Shown piece after piece: positions 9,813 to 18,705 of a stretch of DNA of 64,000 nt; within the stretch, counting starts at the first letter, position 1, and each line of letters starts with the position of its first letter. The translations under genes and the position numbers were made by a program. The notes beneath the pieces are model-generated. The model saw only the letters and a program-made list of their open reading frames with translations, had not been told where the DNA came from and searched no databases. Origin of the DNA: Novispirillum itersonii (GTDB lineage: Bacteria; Pseudomonadota; Alphaproteobacteria; Rhodospirillales; Rhodospirillaceae); the NCBI RefSeq assembly GCF_014205675.1, contig NZ_JACIIX010000001.1:420989-484988 (forward strand), read 5' to 3'.

Positions 9813-10247
9813 ATGAGTGACGCCATCCGCCGTCATATGGAAGCCGTCAGCCTGAAAGCCCTTGCCGTTGATGACAGCGGCTCGGTTCAGGTGCTGCGTA
9901 CCATCGGCCCGCTGACTTTTTCCTTCACCTCTCTGGACCTGCCATGGGCCTGCCGTTTTCACGAGGCAGAAGGACAGGCGTCCCTTGTGGTCGCCGCCCC
10001 GCTGGTGCCGCTGCCGTCCGACAACCCCCAGCGCAAACTGGCCCTGCTTCAGGTGATCGAGGCAGCCTGTGCGGCAGGACTGCCGATCTCGCTGCGCAGT
10101 GACGGCTGGGCGGTGTATGGCGAACGGTTTTCGCTGGAAACACCGGTGACGCCGGAAAAGCTGATCACCATCCTTGGCACCCACATGCTGGCGCTGGAGC
10201 CATGGCTGGCCCTGCTGCGGGTGATTGCCGGAACCAAAAAGGGCTGA
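9813..10247 (+). CDS. Conserved-type hypothetical protein, 144 aa
   Basis: I do not recognise the family with certainty. The 144-residue protein has no signal peptide or membrane helix. It alternates short beta-like and helical stretches (FSFTSLDLPWACRFHEAEGQ; ISLRSDGWAVYGERFSLET; then a helix near residue 120), compatible with a small single-domain alpha/beta fold such as the YbjN or secretion-chaperone-like group; that resemblance is only an impression. ATG 9813 has AGGAAAG upstream at about 9794-9800. It converges with the glycosyltransferase gene across a 4-bp gap. Confidence 0.65.
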   Translation: MSDAIRRHMEAVSLKALAVDDSGSVQVLRTIGPLTFSFTSLDLPWACRFHEAEGQASLVVAAPLVPLPSDNPQRKLALLQVIEAACAAGLPISLRSDGWAVYGERFSLETPVTPEKLITILGTHMLALEPWLALLRVIAGTKKG

Positions 10248-10251
10248 GGAC

Positions 10252-11400
10252 TCAGCCCCCCTGCCCCAGACCCTGTTTAATCCGGTTAATCTGTAAGGTC
10301 ACCACCGCCCGCTCATCATACAGGCGCAGCGCCCGCTCCCGTCCGGCCAGACCGAAACGGCGGCGGGCCTGTGCATCCCCGATCAGGCGCTGCATGGCAG
10401 CCGCCAGAGCGGCAGGATCTTTCAACGGGACCAGCAGACCGGTTTCCTCCGGCACCACCTCTTCCCGCGCCCCCCGGATATTGGTGGCAATCACCGGCTT
10501 TGCCATCATCATCGCCTCGATGATGGTCCGCGGCATCCCTTCCCGCCACGACGGCAGACAGAACACATCCATCGCCGCCAGACACTGCGGGATATCGCCG
10601 CGCAGCCCCGGCGTCACCAGACGTGGCCCCAGCGCGGCCCGGGCCGCCGCCAGTTCGGCCTCCACCCCCTGCGCATGGTCCGAGGCCAGCTTTTCGCCGA
10701 CCAGCAGAAACCAGGCCTGCGGGCAGCGGGCAGCAAGCGCCTGCGCCGCCTGAAGAAACTCACCGATCCCCTTTTCCCGCACCTGTCGGCCAATGCAGCC
10801 GATCACCACGGCCTCCGCCGGAATCCCCAGCTCCACCCGGATGTCCGCGCCGTCCCCAACCTGCTGCGGATCAAACCGCCGGACGTCGACACCGTTGCCA
10901 ATCGCCAGAACCCGGTCCTGCCGCAGGATCCCCAGCCGGACGGCATCCTCGGCATCTTCGCTGCTCTGAGAAAACAGCAGGTCGGTGAACAGGCCGCCGA
11001 ACCGCTCCAGCCCGACGAACAGCCGGTACTTCCAGCCCGGCATCTCCTCGTGGAAATAAAAGCCGTGCGCGGTGTAGATCACCAGCGGCACTCCGGCGAT
11101 CCGCGCCGCCAGCCGGGCAATCAGGGCCGCCACCGGGGTATGGGCATGGACGATGTCAAACCGTTCCCGCCGGAACAGCCGGACCAGCGCCAGCACCGAG
11201 CGGGCGGCCAGAAGCGGGTTCATGCTGCGGGCAATCGGCACCGGAATGATGCGATAGCCCCGCGCCCGCAGGTCCGGGATAAACGGCCCGTCGGAACAGA
11301 CCGCCGTCACCTGCCATCCCTGATCCTGCATGCCGTCGATCAACGGCAGCAGAAAGTTTTTCAGTGTGAAATCAACCGCACAGATCTGACAGACCTTCAT
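10252..11400 (-). CDS. Glycosyltransferase family 4 (GT-B fold)
   Basis: A 382-residue GT-B glycosyltransferase. The N-terminal Rossmann half contains FDIVHAHTPVAALIARLAAR (about residues 83-102). The C-terminal half contains VVIGCIGRQVREKGIGEFLQ and the donor-binding segment FCLPSWREGMPRTIIEAMMM with the E-x7-E arrangement of the family. It probably transfers a sugar to an LPS, capsule or exopolysaccharide precursor on the cytoplasmic face; donor and acceptor are unknown. ATG 11400 was preferred over 11454 because MKVCQICAVDFTL is the usual family N-terminus. No other polysaccharide gene is nearby. Confidence 0.88.
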   Translation of the reverse strand: MKVCQICAVDFTLKNFLLPLIDGMQDQGWQVTAVCSDGPFIPDLRARGYRIIPVPIARSMNPLLAARSVLALVRLFRRERFDIVHAHTPVAALIARLAARIAGVPLVIYTAHGFYFHEEMPGWKYRLFVGLERFGGLFTDLLFSQSSEDAEDAVRLGILRQDRVLAIGNGVDVRRFDPQQVGDGADIRVELGIPAEAVVIGCIGRQVREKGIGEFLQAAQALAARCPQAWFLLVGEKLASDHAQGVEAELAAARAALGPRLVTPGLRGDIPQCLAAMDVFCLPSWREGMPRTIIEAMMMAKPVIATNIRGAREEVVPEETGLLVPLKDPAALAAAMQRLIGDAQARRRFGLAGRERALRLYDERAVVTLQINRIKQGLGQGG

Positions 11401-11465
11401 CGGGATCCCCAAACGGCAGACGACCGAACCTGACAATGCCCCGGATGGGACCAATCAGAAAAGAC

Positions 11466-11494
11466 AAAACCCGCCGATTTAGTCGGCGGGTTTT
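11466..11494 (-). terminator. Intrinsic terminator of tRNA-Ala(CGC)
   Basis: A perfect 12-bp stem: 11466-11477 (AAAACCCGCCGA) pairs with 11483-11494, with a 5-nt loop, directly after the 3' end of the tRNA. On the minus strand the A-run becomes the terminal T-run. Confidence 0.88.
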
Positions 11495-11497
11495 GAT

Positions 11498-11573
11498 TGG
11501 TGGAGCCGAAGGGAGTCGAACCCTCGACCTCAGCAGTGCGATTGCTGCGCTCTCCCAACTGAGCTACGGCCCC
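11498..11573 (-). tRNA. tRNA-Ala (anticodon CGC)
   Basis: A 76-nt cloverleaf on the minus strand with encoded CCA (TGG at 11498-11500 on the plus strand). The acceptor starts GGGGCCG and pairs with CGGCTCC, giving the G3:U70 pair that identifies alanine tRNA. The anticodon stem CAGCA/TGCTG encloses the loop ATCGCAC, so the anticodon is CGC. The T-arm loop is TTCGACT. Confidence 0.96.
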
Positions 11574-11584
11574 TTGAGGCGCGC

Positions 11585-11613
11585 ATAATCCCCAGATCAC
11601 TGCCCCCTGTCAA
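11585..11613 (-). promoter_or_regulatory. Promoter of tRNA-Ala(CGC)
   Basis: On the minus strand TTGACA (11613-11608), a 17-nt spacer, then GATTAT (11590-11585), ending 11 nt before the mature tRNA 5' end. The -35 is a perfect sigma-70 match and the spacing is ideal. Confidence 0.75.
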
Positions 11614-11759
11614 CGTCTTTTTCAAAAATTTTTCAATCTTTGTCGTTTTTTACGCCCGGCAGGCCGGTTGCCCCCCTTGCCCGCCCCCGCTCCGCTGATT
11701 AGGGTTAAGGACAGAACCGGCCTGCCGGGCCGGAATTTATCAGGGACAGCGCCTTCACC

Positions 11760-12071
11760 ATGACCGTCGTTCTGATTCCGCTGCTTCAGATCATCAATGT
11801 CATCATCAATCTGTTCATCTGGGCGCTGATCGGCTCTGCCGTCCTCAGCTGGCTGGTGGCCTTTGGCATCGTCAACACCCGCAACCGCTTTGTCGACAGC
11901 GTCGGCACCTTCCTGTGGAAGATCACCGAGCCGCCGCTGCGCCCGCTGCGCCGCATCATCCCCGACCTTGGCGGCATTGATCTGGCCCCGATGGCGATGA
12001 TCCTGATCCTGTGGTTCGTCCAGGGTGTGCTGTCACAGCTGACCTACCGGGTGGCGATGGGCGGCCTGTAA
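11760..12071 (+). CDS. YggT family membrane protein
   Basis: A 103-residue integral membrane protein with hydrophobic segments at about residues 4-30 and 72-95. It carries the YggT signature EPPLRPLRRIIPDLGGIDLAPM between them. Members are implicated in osmotic tolerance or membrane and division organisation, with no settled biochemical role. The stop overlaps the next start (TAATG at 12069-12073), so it is coupled to the DUF167 gene, as in many proteobacteria. Confidence 0.9.
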   Translation: MTVVLIPLLQIINVIINLFIWALIGSAVLSWLVAFGIVNTRNRFVDSVGTFLWKITEPPLRPLRRIIPDLGGIDLAPMAMILILWFVQGVLSQLTYRVAMGGL

Positions 12072-12406
12072 TGACCGACCGGCCTTCTGCCCCTTCCGGC
12101 CCGCTGTTTCCCGCTGCCGGAGGGGTGCGGCTGCATGTGCGCCTGACCCCCAAGGCCAGCCGGGATGCCATTCAGGGGCTGGCGGACGAGGCCGACGGCG
12201 GACAGGTGCTGAAAGCCAGCGTCACCGCCGTGCCGGAAGACGGAAAAGCCAATGCCGCGCTGATTCAGCTCTTGTCGAAAGCGTGGAAACTGCCTAAGAG
12301 CGGATTTGAAATCATCGCCGGAGCCACGGACCGCCGGAAGACCCTGCTGATCCATGGCGACACCCAGACCCTGCTCGACCACCTGCGCCAGAGGATGCCG
12401 TCATGA
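12071..12406 (+). CDS. DUF167/YggU family protein
   Basis: A 111-residue small alpha/beta protein of the DUF167 family, with the characteristic [12 protein letters not shown] and [19 protein letters not shown] segments. Function is unknown across the family. ATG 12071 overlaps the yggT stop, which favours it over an in-frame GTG at 12011 inside yggT. The 3' end overlaps folD (ATGA), making yggT-yggU-folD one translationally coupled unit. Confidence 0.9.
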   Translation: MTDRPSAPSGPLFPAAGGVRLHVRLTPKASRDAIQGLADEADGGQVLKASVTAVPEDGKANAALIQLLSKAWKLPKSGFEIIAGATDRRKTLLIHGDTQTLLDHLRQRMPS

Positions 12407-13308
12407 CCACGCCCGCCACCCTGCCCACCGAAAACCTGCCCACCGGGAAACTCATCGACGGAAAAGCCTTTGCCGCCACCCTGCGGGCGCAGATCGCCGT
12501 CGATGTCGCCGCCCTGAAGGCCAGCCACGGCGTGCAGCCGGGCCTGGCGGTGGTGTTGGTCGGCGAAGACCCGGCCAGCCAGATTTATGTCCGCAACAAG
12601 GCCAAGCAGACCGTCGAATGCGGGATGAAGTCGGTGGAACACAAACTGTCCGCCGACACCCCGGAAGCTGATCTGCTGGCCCTGATCGACACCCTGAACG
12701 CCGACCCGACCATCCACGGCATTCTGGTTCAGCTTCCGGTGCCGAAGCACATCGACGCCGACAAGATCATCGCCGCCATCCGCCCGGATAAAGACGTTGA
12801 CGGTTTTCACCCGATGAATGCCGGTCTGCTGGCCACCGGCGGCAAGGCGCTGGTGCCCTGCACCCCGCTCGGCTGCTCGCTGCTGCTGAAGGATCATCTG
12901 GGCGATCTGTCGGGCAAGCATGCGGTGGTGATCGGCCGCTCCAACATTGTCGGCAAGCCGATGGCCCAGCTGCTGTTGCAGGAAAGCTGCACCGTCACCG
13001 TTGCCCATTCCCGCACCAAAGACCTGCCCGCCGTCTGCCGCGAGGCGGACATTGTGGTGGCCGCCGTTGGACGCCCGGAAATGGTGAAGGGGGACTGGCT
13101 GAAGCCCGGCGCGGTGGTGATCGACGTCGGCATCAACCGCATCGCCCTGCCGGACGGCAAGTCCAAGGTGGTCGGCGATGTGGACTTTGCCTCCGCCGCG
13201 CCGGTGGCCTCCGCCATCACCCCGGTTCCGGGCGGGGTTGGCCCGATGACCATCGCCTGCCTGCTGAAGAACACTCTGACGGCCTGCCAACGGTCTGTCG
13301 GACTCTAA
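12403..13308 (+). CDS. folD: Bifunctional methylenetetrahydrofolate dehydrogenase / methenyltetrahydrofolate cyclohydrolase
   Basis: Interconverts 5,10-methylene- and 10-formyl-tetrahydrofolate with NADP, supplying one-carbon units. It has 301 residues. The catalytic segment [20 protein letters not shown] carries the active Tyr and Lys. [26 protein letters not shown], the Rossmann region [18 protein letters not shown] and [15 protein letters not shown] follow. It begins within the DUF167 gene (ATGA) and ends before a strong terminator. Confidence 0.96.
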   Translation: MTTPATLPTENLPTGKLIDGKAFAATLRAQIAVDVAALKASHGVQPGLAVVLVGEDPASQIYVRNKAKQTVECGMKSVEHKLSADTPEADLLALIDTLNADPTIHGILVQLPVPKHIDADKIIAAIRPDKDVDGFHPMNAGLLATGGKALVPCTPLGCSLLLKDHLGDLSGKHAVVIGRSNIVGKPMAQLLLQESCTVTVAHSRTKDLPAVCREADIVVAAVGRPEMVKGDWLKPGAVVIDVGINRIALPDGKSKVVGDVDFASAAPVASAITPVPGGVGPMTIACLLKNTLTACQRSVGL

Positions 13309-13351
13309 TTATACTAATTACAATCTAGTATTCTTTTATTTTTATGATATA

Positions 13352-13378
13352 CCCCGGCACAACCGTGCCGGGGTTTTT
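13352..13378 (+). terminator. Intrinsic terminator of the yggT-yggU-folD operon
   Basis: A 9-bp stem, CCCCGGCAC (13352-13360) pairing with 13365-13373, a 4-nt loop, then TTTTT. The 45 bp before it are strikingly AT-rich for this genome. Confidence 0.88.
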
Positions 13379-13436
13379 GCATTGCACTGGCACCTATGGC
13401 TCTCCTCCGTCAGGTCTTCCCTCTGTCAGGTCTTCT

Positions 13437-13682
13437 ATGTGCCAAGATACCACCCCTGAACCCACACCTTCCGACCTGATCAGTATGGCACAACGAACCC
13501 GGCGGCATGCCGCCGCCTACCGGGAGACGGTTGAACGGTACTGTGCAGAGATGCCGGAATATCTGGATCGTTTTCACGAGGCCATGCAGGCCTTCCGGGC
13601 CACGGCGGCCCGCCTGCGCGGACACCGGACAACCGGGGCGGACGGGCAGACCGATCCGCAGAGCGGGGATCAGTCCGGCTGA
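13437..13682 (+). CDS. Small hypothetical protein related to the one at 35860-36099
   Basis: An 81-residue protein predicted to be largely helical, with no signal peptide or membrane helix. The core (RRHAAAYRETVERYCAEMPE then YLDRFHEAMQAFRATAARL) resembles the core of the small protein at 35860-36099: both have AEMP-x2-[IL]DR-[FL]HEA after an alanine/arginine-rich helix. ATG 13437 avoids reading through the folD terminator. The last 13 bp overlap the 3' end of the convergent lipoprotein gene. Function unknown. Confidence 0.6.
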   Translation: MCQDTTPEPTPSDLISMAQRTRRHAAAYRETVERYCAEMPEYLDRFHEAMQAFRATAARLRGHRTTGADGQTDPQSGDQSG

Positions 13683-14320
13683 GACACCGTCACCGCCACA
13701 CCGGGCTTGAAAGCGCAGACCACCGTCGCCTCCATCACGCCCGGCAGGGTCACCTGCCACTGCATGCCCTCCACCAGATCGCGGTAGGCGGCAACCATGG
13801 TGGCACAGCCGAGGAAATGGCCACGGTCTGAAACGCCGGAACACAGGCGCAGGGTATTGCCGCTGTCGCTGTAATCCAGCCACACCGCTTCCCGCTCCTC
13901 GCTGGCGGTCTCGGTCAGCGGCAGCGCCTGAAACTCGCCGCGCACGATCGAGGTCTGAAGCGGATAGGCCACCGACCACCGACCGTCGAAACTGGCGGCG
14001 ATGTCCTCAAAATGGCAGGTCAGGGTATCGCCGAAACGGTCGCGGCGGCGGCGTTCCTCCACCCGCAGGCGGCGCCCCTCATCCATCGCGTGCCCGACCG
14101 GGGCCGGAAGCACCAGCAGGCCGGAGGGATTGTCCACCCGCACCTCGGCCAGCTCGCGTTCCTTCTCCGTCGCCAGCGCCTGCTGGGTCGGGGTCATCTG
14201 CGCCCATTCATCATCATCAATCCCCAGCGGATTGGCCGAACAGGCTGCGACAGAGACCGCCAGCACCGGGGCAAGCCAACGGCCCCATCGGCAAACACTG
14301 CTGCGAAAAACGCCCGGCAT
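13670..14320 (-). CDS. Putative lipoprotein, unknown function
   Basis: A 216-residue protein with an N-terminal signal ending in a lipobox (LAVSVAAC, Cys about residue 27), so it is probably an envelope lipoprotein. The mature part has no domain I recognise. It is charged near residues 35-95 (EKERELAEVR, RRLRVEERRRRDRFG) and then mostly beta-like, with four further cysteines that could form disulfides. It overlaps the small convergent gene by 13 bp. Confidence 0.65.
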   Translation of the reverse strand: MPGVFRSSVCRWGRWLAPVLAVSVAACSANPLGIDDDEWAQMTPTQQALATEKERELAEVRVDNPSGLLVLPAPVGHAMDEGRRLRVEERRRRDRFGDTLTCHFEDIAASFDGRWSVAYPLQTSIVRGEFQALPLTETASEEREAVWLDYSDSGNTLRLCSGVSDRGHFLGCATMVAAYRDLVEGMQWQVTLPGVMEATVVCAFKPGVAVTVSQPD

Positions 14321-14410
14321 ACCAACCCCTGCTGCTGATTGACGGAAAAACAGGTTTTCAGGCCATCCCCCTCTGTCTGGAACCGGTCCAGACCGGCAGG
14401 GCGGCCAAAA

Positions 14411-14454
14411 AAATCCCGCCCGGAAGCCCCTTACGGGCGATCCGGGCGGGATTT
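14411..14454 (-). terminator. Intrinsic terminator of argG
   Basis: A perfect 14-bp stem, AAATCCCGCCCGGA (14411-14424) pairing with 14441-14454, with a 16-nt loop, 9 bp after the argG stop on the minus strand. An A-run at 14407-14413 gives the terminal T-run. Confidence 0.88.
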
Positions 14455-14462
14455 CAGACGGA

Positions 14463-15674
14463 TCAGCCGCGGGCCAGCTTGCCCAGACGCAGACGCAGCG
14501 CGTTCAGACGGATGAAGCCGTTGGCGTCATACTGGTCGTAGACGCTGTCTTCTTCGAAGGTCACATAGTCCATGCGGTACAGGGACTTCGGCGACTTCCG
14601 GCCGACGACGCTGGCCACGCCCTTGTAGAGCTTCAGGCGCACGGTGCCGGTGACGTTTTCCTGGGTCTTGTCGATCAGGGCCTGAAGGGCCAGACGTTCC
14701 GGGGCGAACCAGAAGCCGTTGTAGATCAGCTCGGCATACTTCGGCATCACGCTGTCCTTGAGGTGCGCTTCCTCGCGGTCGAGGGTGATGCTTTCAATAC
14801 CACGGTGAGCCACCAGCAGGATCGACCCGCCCGGGGTTTCATACACGCCGCGCGACTTCATGCCGACGAAGCGGTTTTCCACCAGATCGAGGCGGCCGAT
14901 GCCATGCTTGCCGCCCAGCGCGTTCAGCTTGGTCAGCAGGGCGGCCGGGGTCAGGCGCTCGCCATTGACGGCGACGGCGTTGCCCTGCTCGAAATCAACG
15001 GTGATGTATTCCGGCTCGTTCGGCGCGTTTTCCGGCGACACCGTCAGGCGGAACATATCGTCGTCGGCTTCCTGCCACGGATCTTCCAGCGCCTTGCCTT
15101 CATAGGAGATGTGCATCAGGTTGGCGTCCATGGAATAGGGCGCGTCGCCGTGCTTGTCCTTCGGCACCGGAATCTGGTGCTGCTGGGCGTATTCGATCAG
15201 CTTGGTGCGGCTGTTCAGGTCCCACTCACGCCACGGCGCGATGACCTTGATATCGGGCTTCAGGGCGTAGGCGGTCAGCTCGAAGCGGACCTGATCGTTG
15301 CCCTTGCCGGTGGCACCGTGGGAGATGGCGTCGGCACCGGTGGCCTCGGCGATCTCGATCAGGCGCTTGCCGATCAGCGGGCGGGCAATCGAGGTGCCCA
15401 GCAGATAGACACCTTCGTACTGGGTGTTGGCGCGGAACATCGGGAACACGAAGTCACGCACGAACTCTTCGCGCAGGTCTTCGATAAAGATGTCCTTAAT
15501 GCCGAGCATTTCGGCCTTTTTGCGCGCCGGCTCCAGTTCTTCACCCTGACCGATGTCGGCGGTGAAGGTCACGACTTCGCAGCCGTATTCGACCTGTAGC
15601 CACTTCAGGATGATCGAGGTATCAAGGCCGCCGGAATAGGCCAGCACGACCTTCTTGATATCGCCCTTTTTCAT
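14463..15674 (-). CDS. argG: Argininosuccinate synthase
   Basis: Condenses citrulline and aspartate using ATP to argininosuccinate, the penultimate step of arginine synthesis. The protein has 403 residues, the usual length. The N-type ATP pyrophosphatase P-loop is at the N-terminus ([17 protein letters not shown]), followed by [25 protein letters not shown] and [17 protein letters not shown] 15674 was chosen from family length and the GGGG at about 15686-15683 upstream; an ATG at 15689 is possible. It is monocistronic with its own terminator. Confidence 0.95.
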   Translation of the reverse strand: MKKGDIKKVVLAYSGGLDTSIILKWLQVEYGCEVVTFTADIGQGEELEPARKKAEMLGIKDIFIEDLREEFVRDFVFPMFRANTQYEGVYLLGTSIARPLIGKRLIEIAEATGADAISHGATGKGNDQVRFELTAYALKPDIKVIAPWREWDLNSRTKLIEYAQQHQIPVPKDKHGDAPYSMDANLMHISYEGKALEDPWQEADDDMFRLTVSPENAPNEPEYITVDFEQGNAVAVNGERLTPAALLTKLNALGGKHGIGRLDLVENRFVGMKSRGVYETPGGSILLVAHRGIESITLDREEAHLKDSVMPKYAELIYNGFWFAPERLALQALIDKTQENVTGTVRLKLYKGVASVVGRKSPKSLYRMDYVTFEEDSVYDQYDANGFIRLNALRLRLGKLARG

Positions 15675-15801
15675 GAACAGATGCCCCATTGTGGGAAAAG
15701 GTGGAGGTTCAGGACCTGTAACAGACCGCGCGGAGTATAGGGGACTGTTCCCGATGGCGAAAGGGGCAGGATAGGCCAACCGTCAGGAAGCTGGCGGCAC
15801 G

Positions 15802-16890
15802 TCATCCGGACGGCAGCGCTTCCGCCCGGTGGGCACTGCGGCGTTCATGTTCCAGCAGCCACTGCTTGCGCCACAGCTTGCCGCCGTACCCGGTCAGCGC
15901 CCCGTTGGCCCCGATCACCCGGTGGCAGGGCACGATCACCGCCACCTGATTGGCCCCGTTGGCGCGCCCGACCGCCCGCACCGCCTGCGGCCTGCCAATG
16001 CGCTGCGCCAGCCCGCCATAGGTGCGCACCTCTCCCGGCGGGATCTGCCGCAGTTCCGCCCAGACCGCCTGTTCAAAGGCGGTTCCCCGCTGCACCACCG
16101 GCACCGTGAAAGCGCTGCGGGCGTCGCGGAACCAGGCCGTCATCTCGGCATCGACCGCCTCCAGAACCGGGCAGGTGCCGAACGGGATCGGGCCATAGCG
16201 GGTCTGAAGCCGGGTGATTTCCGTCGGCAGGGCGGTCCGGTCAAAAAACTCCAGCAGATGCAGGCCGTATTGGTCCCCGATCGCCAGCATCGCGCCGATC
16301 GGGGTGTCGATCCAACGGGCCAGCAGCGTATGCTGGTCCCGCAGCCGGGCCGGGGCAGTGCCCAGCAAACGGGTGATCGCCTCGCGGAAACCGCTGGCCG
16401 ATTCGTATCCGGCGTCCAGTTGTGCCTCAATCACCGCAGCACCGTCTTTCAGGGTTGCCACCGCCGCCCCCAGCCGCAGCGACCGGGCAAAGCGGGTGAA
16501 GGTTGTGCCAAAGGTCTGCCGGAACGCCCGGCGGACCGTGGAGGGATCCAGCCCCAGCGCCCGCAGATCGTCCTCGCCCCAGCGGCGGTCCGGCTCGGCC
16601 TCCACCCGGCGGCGCAGGTCGGCCAGCCATGGGCGCACCGGGGTCCCGCCCGGACAGGCGCAGGCTTCCAGCGGACGGCAGCGCAGGCAGGGCCGGAATC
16701 CGGCGGCCTGCGCGGCGGCGATGGTGTCGAAGAACACCGTGTTCTCCCGCTTCGGCTTGCGGGCCGGGCAGGTCAGGCGGCAGAAGATGCCGGTGGTGCG
16801 CACCCCGACCACCCAGAACCCGTCATAGGCGGGATCACGGGCCAACAGGGCGGCATAAAGCTGATCGGTCGAAACGGGGGTGGTCATCAT
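15802..16890 (-). CDS. ada: Bifunctional Ada: methylphosphotriester sensor / O6-methylguanine-DNA methyltransferase
   Basis: Repairs alkylated DNA and activates the adaptive response. All three parts are present in 362 residues: an N-terminal zinc domain with C37, C41, C68 and C71 (C37 or its equivalent is the phosphotriester acceptor), an AraC-type helix-turn-helix at about 95-185, and the methyltransferase domain at about 195-350 with the acceptor C322 in PCHRV. Either ATG 16890 or ATG 16887 could be the start. No alkB or alkA is adjacent, so it is a stand-alone copy here. Confidence 0.95.
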   Translation of the reverse strand: MMTTPVSTDQLYAALLARDPAYDGFWVVGVRTTGIFCRLTCPARKPKRENTVFFDTIAAAQAAGFRPCLRCRPLEACACPGGTPVRPWLADLRRRVEAEPDRRWGEDDLRALGLDPSTVRRAFRQTFGTTFTRFARSLRLGAAVATLKDGAAVIEAQLDAGYESASGFREAITRLLGTAPARLRDQHTLLARWIDTPIGAMLAIGDQYGLHLLEFFDRTALPTEITRLQTRYGPIPFGTCPVLEAVDAEMTAWFRDARSAFTVPVVQRGTAFEQAVWAELRQIPPGEVRTYGGLAQRIGRPQAVRAVGRANGANQVAVIVPCHRVIGANGALTGYGGKLWRKQWLLEHERRSAHRAEALPSG

Positions 16891-16950
16891 GGCGGCAGTC
16901 TGCCTGATCCTGATCGGCCCCGCCGCCGGAAAGCGGGCATGGATATCGGA

Positions 16951-17769
16951 TCAGGCCCCATCACCATCGGGCGGCAGAACGGTCGGGTGAGGTCCCGTCG
17001 GATGCGGCACCGGCGTCGTCGAACGGGGCCGCGCCCGCTTCGGCCCGCTCAGCCCCAGCCGCTCCGGCAGGGCCATATACCGGCCCGGCGTCGCCGGAAC
17101 CCCGGTGTTTGGCATCGCATACAGCTGTTTGCAGGCTTCGATCAGGATCGCCCCGCAGAAAGACGGAAACCAGCGGGCACCGATCCGTTCCACCCCCTGC
17201 GCCCACGCCAGCCACAGCCGCGACCGCGTCGGCGGCAGAAACAGGGCCTGCCGGGTCATCTCCGGCGTAAACATGGTGTCGCGCAGCAGATGCCGGAGCT
17301 GGCTTTCGCTGTAGGGCCGCCCGCTGCCGAAGGGGGTCCGCTCCAGATGCGCCCAGATCCCCTGACGGTTGGGCACCATCACCACCAGCCGGCCATCATC
17401 GGTCAGCACCCGCCACACCTCGCGCATCAGGGCGCGGCTGTGTTCGGTGTTCTCAAGGGTATGGCACAGAATGATCCGGTCAAAGGAGCGGTCGGGGAAC
17501 GGCAGGTTGACATCCTCGGTCAGGGCCACCAGACCCGGGGCTTCCGGCGGCCAACCCTGCACCCCCTGCGTCGCTGGCATGGTGGCCAGCACCCGCTCCG
17601 CCTCGCCCAGAAATGGCCGCAGAAAGGGAATGGCGTAGCCGATTCCCAGCACCCGCAGCCTCCGCACATCAGGCCACAGGTCGCGCAGATGGCGGCGAAT
17701 CAGCCGCCGCGTGACCTGACCAAGGCTGCTGGCATAAAAATCACGAAGATCAACCACGTCCAGAAACAT
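16951..17769 (-). CDS. SAM-dependent methyltransferase, class I
   Basis: A 272-residue protein with a Methyltransf_11-like core: LRVLGIGYAIPFL (SAM-binding motif I, about residues 38-50), LPFPDRSFDRIILCHTLENT (about 89-108) and LTDDGRLVVMVPNR. The C-terminal 50 residues are proline-rich and probably disordered. Its divergent placement next to gloB is often seen in alphaproteobacteria. The substrate is unknown. Confidence 0.85.
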   Translation of the reverse strand: MFLDVVDLRDFYASSLGQVTRRLIRRHLRDLWPDVRRLRVLGIGYAIPFLRPFLGEAERVLATMPATQGVQGWPPEAPGLVALTEDVNLPFPDRSFDRIILCHTLENTEHSRALMREVWRVLTDDGRLVVMVPNRQGIWAHLERTPFGSGRPYSESQLRHLLRDTMFTPEMTRQALFLPPTRSRLWLAWAQGVERIGARWFPSFCGAILIEACKQLYAMPNTGVPATPGRYMALPERLGLSGPKRARPRSTTPVPHPTGPHPTVLPPDGDGA

Positions 17770-17928
17770 GCCGGTGTCTGCATCCTGTATGGTGGCCCCT
17801 TCCAGACAGGGAACGCCGGTTCCGGGGAAAACTCAACAGCTTTGACGGTGAGGCCTCTGCCGCGATGTTTGAAATGAGTCTGCTCTTGGCCGATAACAAG
17901 GGGTGACATCCCGCCCCCGGAGCCCGCC

Positions 17929-18702
17929 ATGCCGTTGGATATCCTCTGCCTGCCCGCCTTCGACGACAATTACATCTGGCTGCTGCACTGCCCGGAAACC
18001 AACCGGACGGCGGCGGTCGATCCCGGCGATCCGGCAGTGGTGGTGGCTGCCTGCGAGGCCCGGGGCTGGACGCTGGATCAGATCCTGCTGACCCATCACC
18101 ACTGGGACCATGTTGACGGTGTCGCCCCGCTGCGGGAGCGATATGGCTGCACCGTCACCGGGGCCGCCGCCGATTCCCACCGCCTGCCCGCGCCGGACCG
18201 TCTGGTGCAGGACGGCGACACCGTGACCGTCGGCACCGCCCGGGCGCGGGTGATGGCGGTGCCCGGGCATACCACCGGCCATATCGCCTACTGGTTTGAG
18301 GGCGAGTCCGCCCTGTTCTGTGGCGACACCCTGTTTTCGCTGGGTTGCGGACGGATGTTTGAAGGCACCGCCGCACAGTTCTGGTCCAGCCTGACCGCCC
18401 TGCGCGCCCTGCCGGATGAGACCCGGGTGTTCTGCACCCACGAATACACCCTCTCCAACTGGCAATTTGCCCACGCCATCAGCCCGCAGGACGAGGCCCT
18501 GTCCGCCCTTGGGGACCGGATCCGGGCCCGCAGGGAACAGGGGCAGCCGACGCTGCCGGTCCGGCTGGACGATGAAAAACGCCTCAACCCGTTCCTGCGG
18601 GCCGATGATCCGGCAATTGCCGCCGCCGTCGGCCTGTCCGGTCAGGACGGAACCGCCGTGTTTGCCGCGCTGCGGCAGCAGAAAAACACCTTCAAGGGAT
18701 AA
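17929..18702 (+). CDS. gloB: Hydroxyacylglutathione hydrolase (glyoxalase II)
   Basis: Hydrolyses S-D-lactoylglutathione to lactate and glutathione in methylglyoxal detoxification. It has 257 residues, the family length. The metallo-beta-lactamase motif THHHWDHVDG is at residues 55-64 and supplies the binuclear metal site. VPGHTTGHIAYW and FCGDTLFSLGCGRMFEGT supply later ligands, and the C-terminal substrate-binding domain contains EKRLNPFLR. It is followed after 3 bp by the TRIC-type channel gene, so the two probably share a transcript. Confidence 0.94.
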   Translation: MPLDILCLPAFDDNYIWLLHCPETNRTAAVDPGDPAVVVAACEARGWTLDQILLTHHHWDHVDGVAPLRERYGCTVTGAAADSHRLPAPDRLVQDGDTVTVGTARARVMAVPGHTTGHIAYWFEGESALFCGDTLFSLGCGRMFEGTAAQFWSSLTALRALPDETRVFCTHEYTLSNWQFAHAISPQDEALSALGDRIRARREQGQPTLPVRLDDEKRLNPFLRADDPAIAAAVGLSGQDGTAVFAALRQQKNTFKG

Positions 18703-18705
18703 ATC

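Noticed and set aside
9446-9820. 124-residue open frame between psd and the hypothetical gene
   Set aside because: It overlaps both neighbours' control regions, has atypical composition and no recognisable domain or ribosome site.
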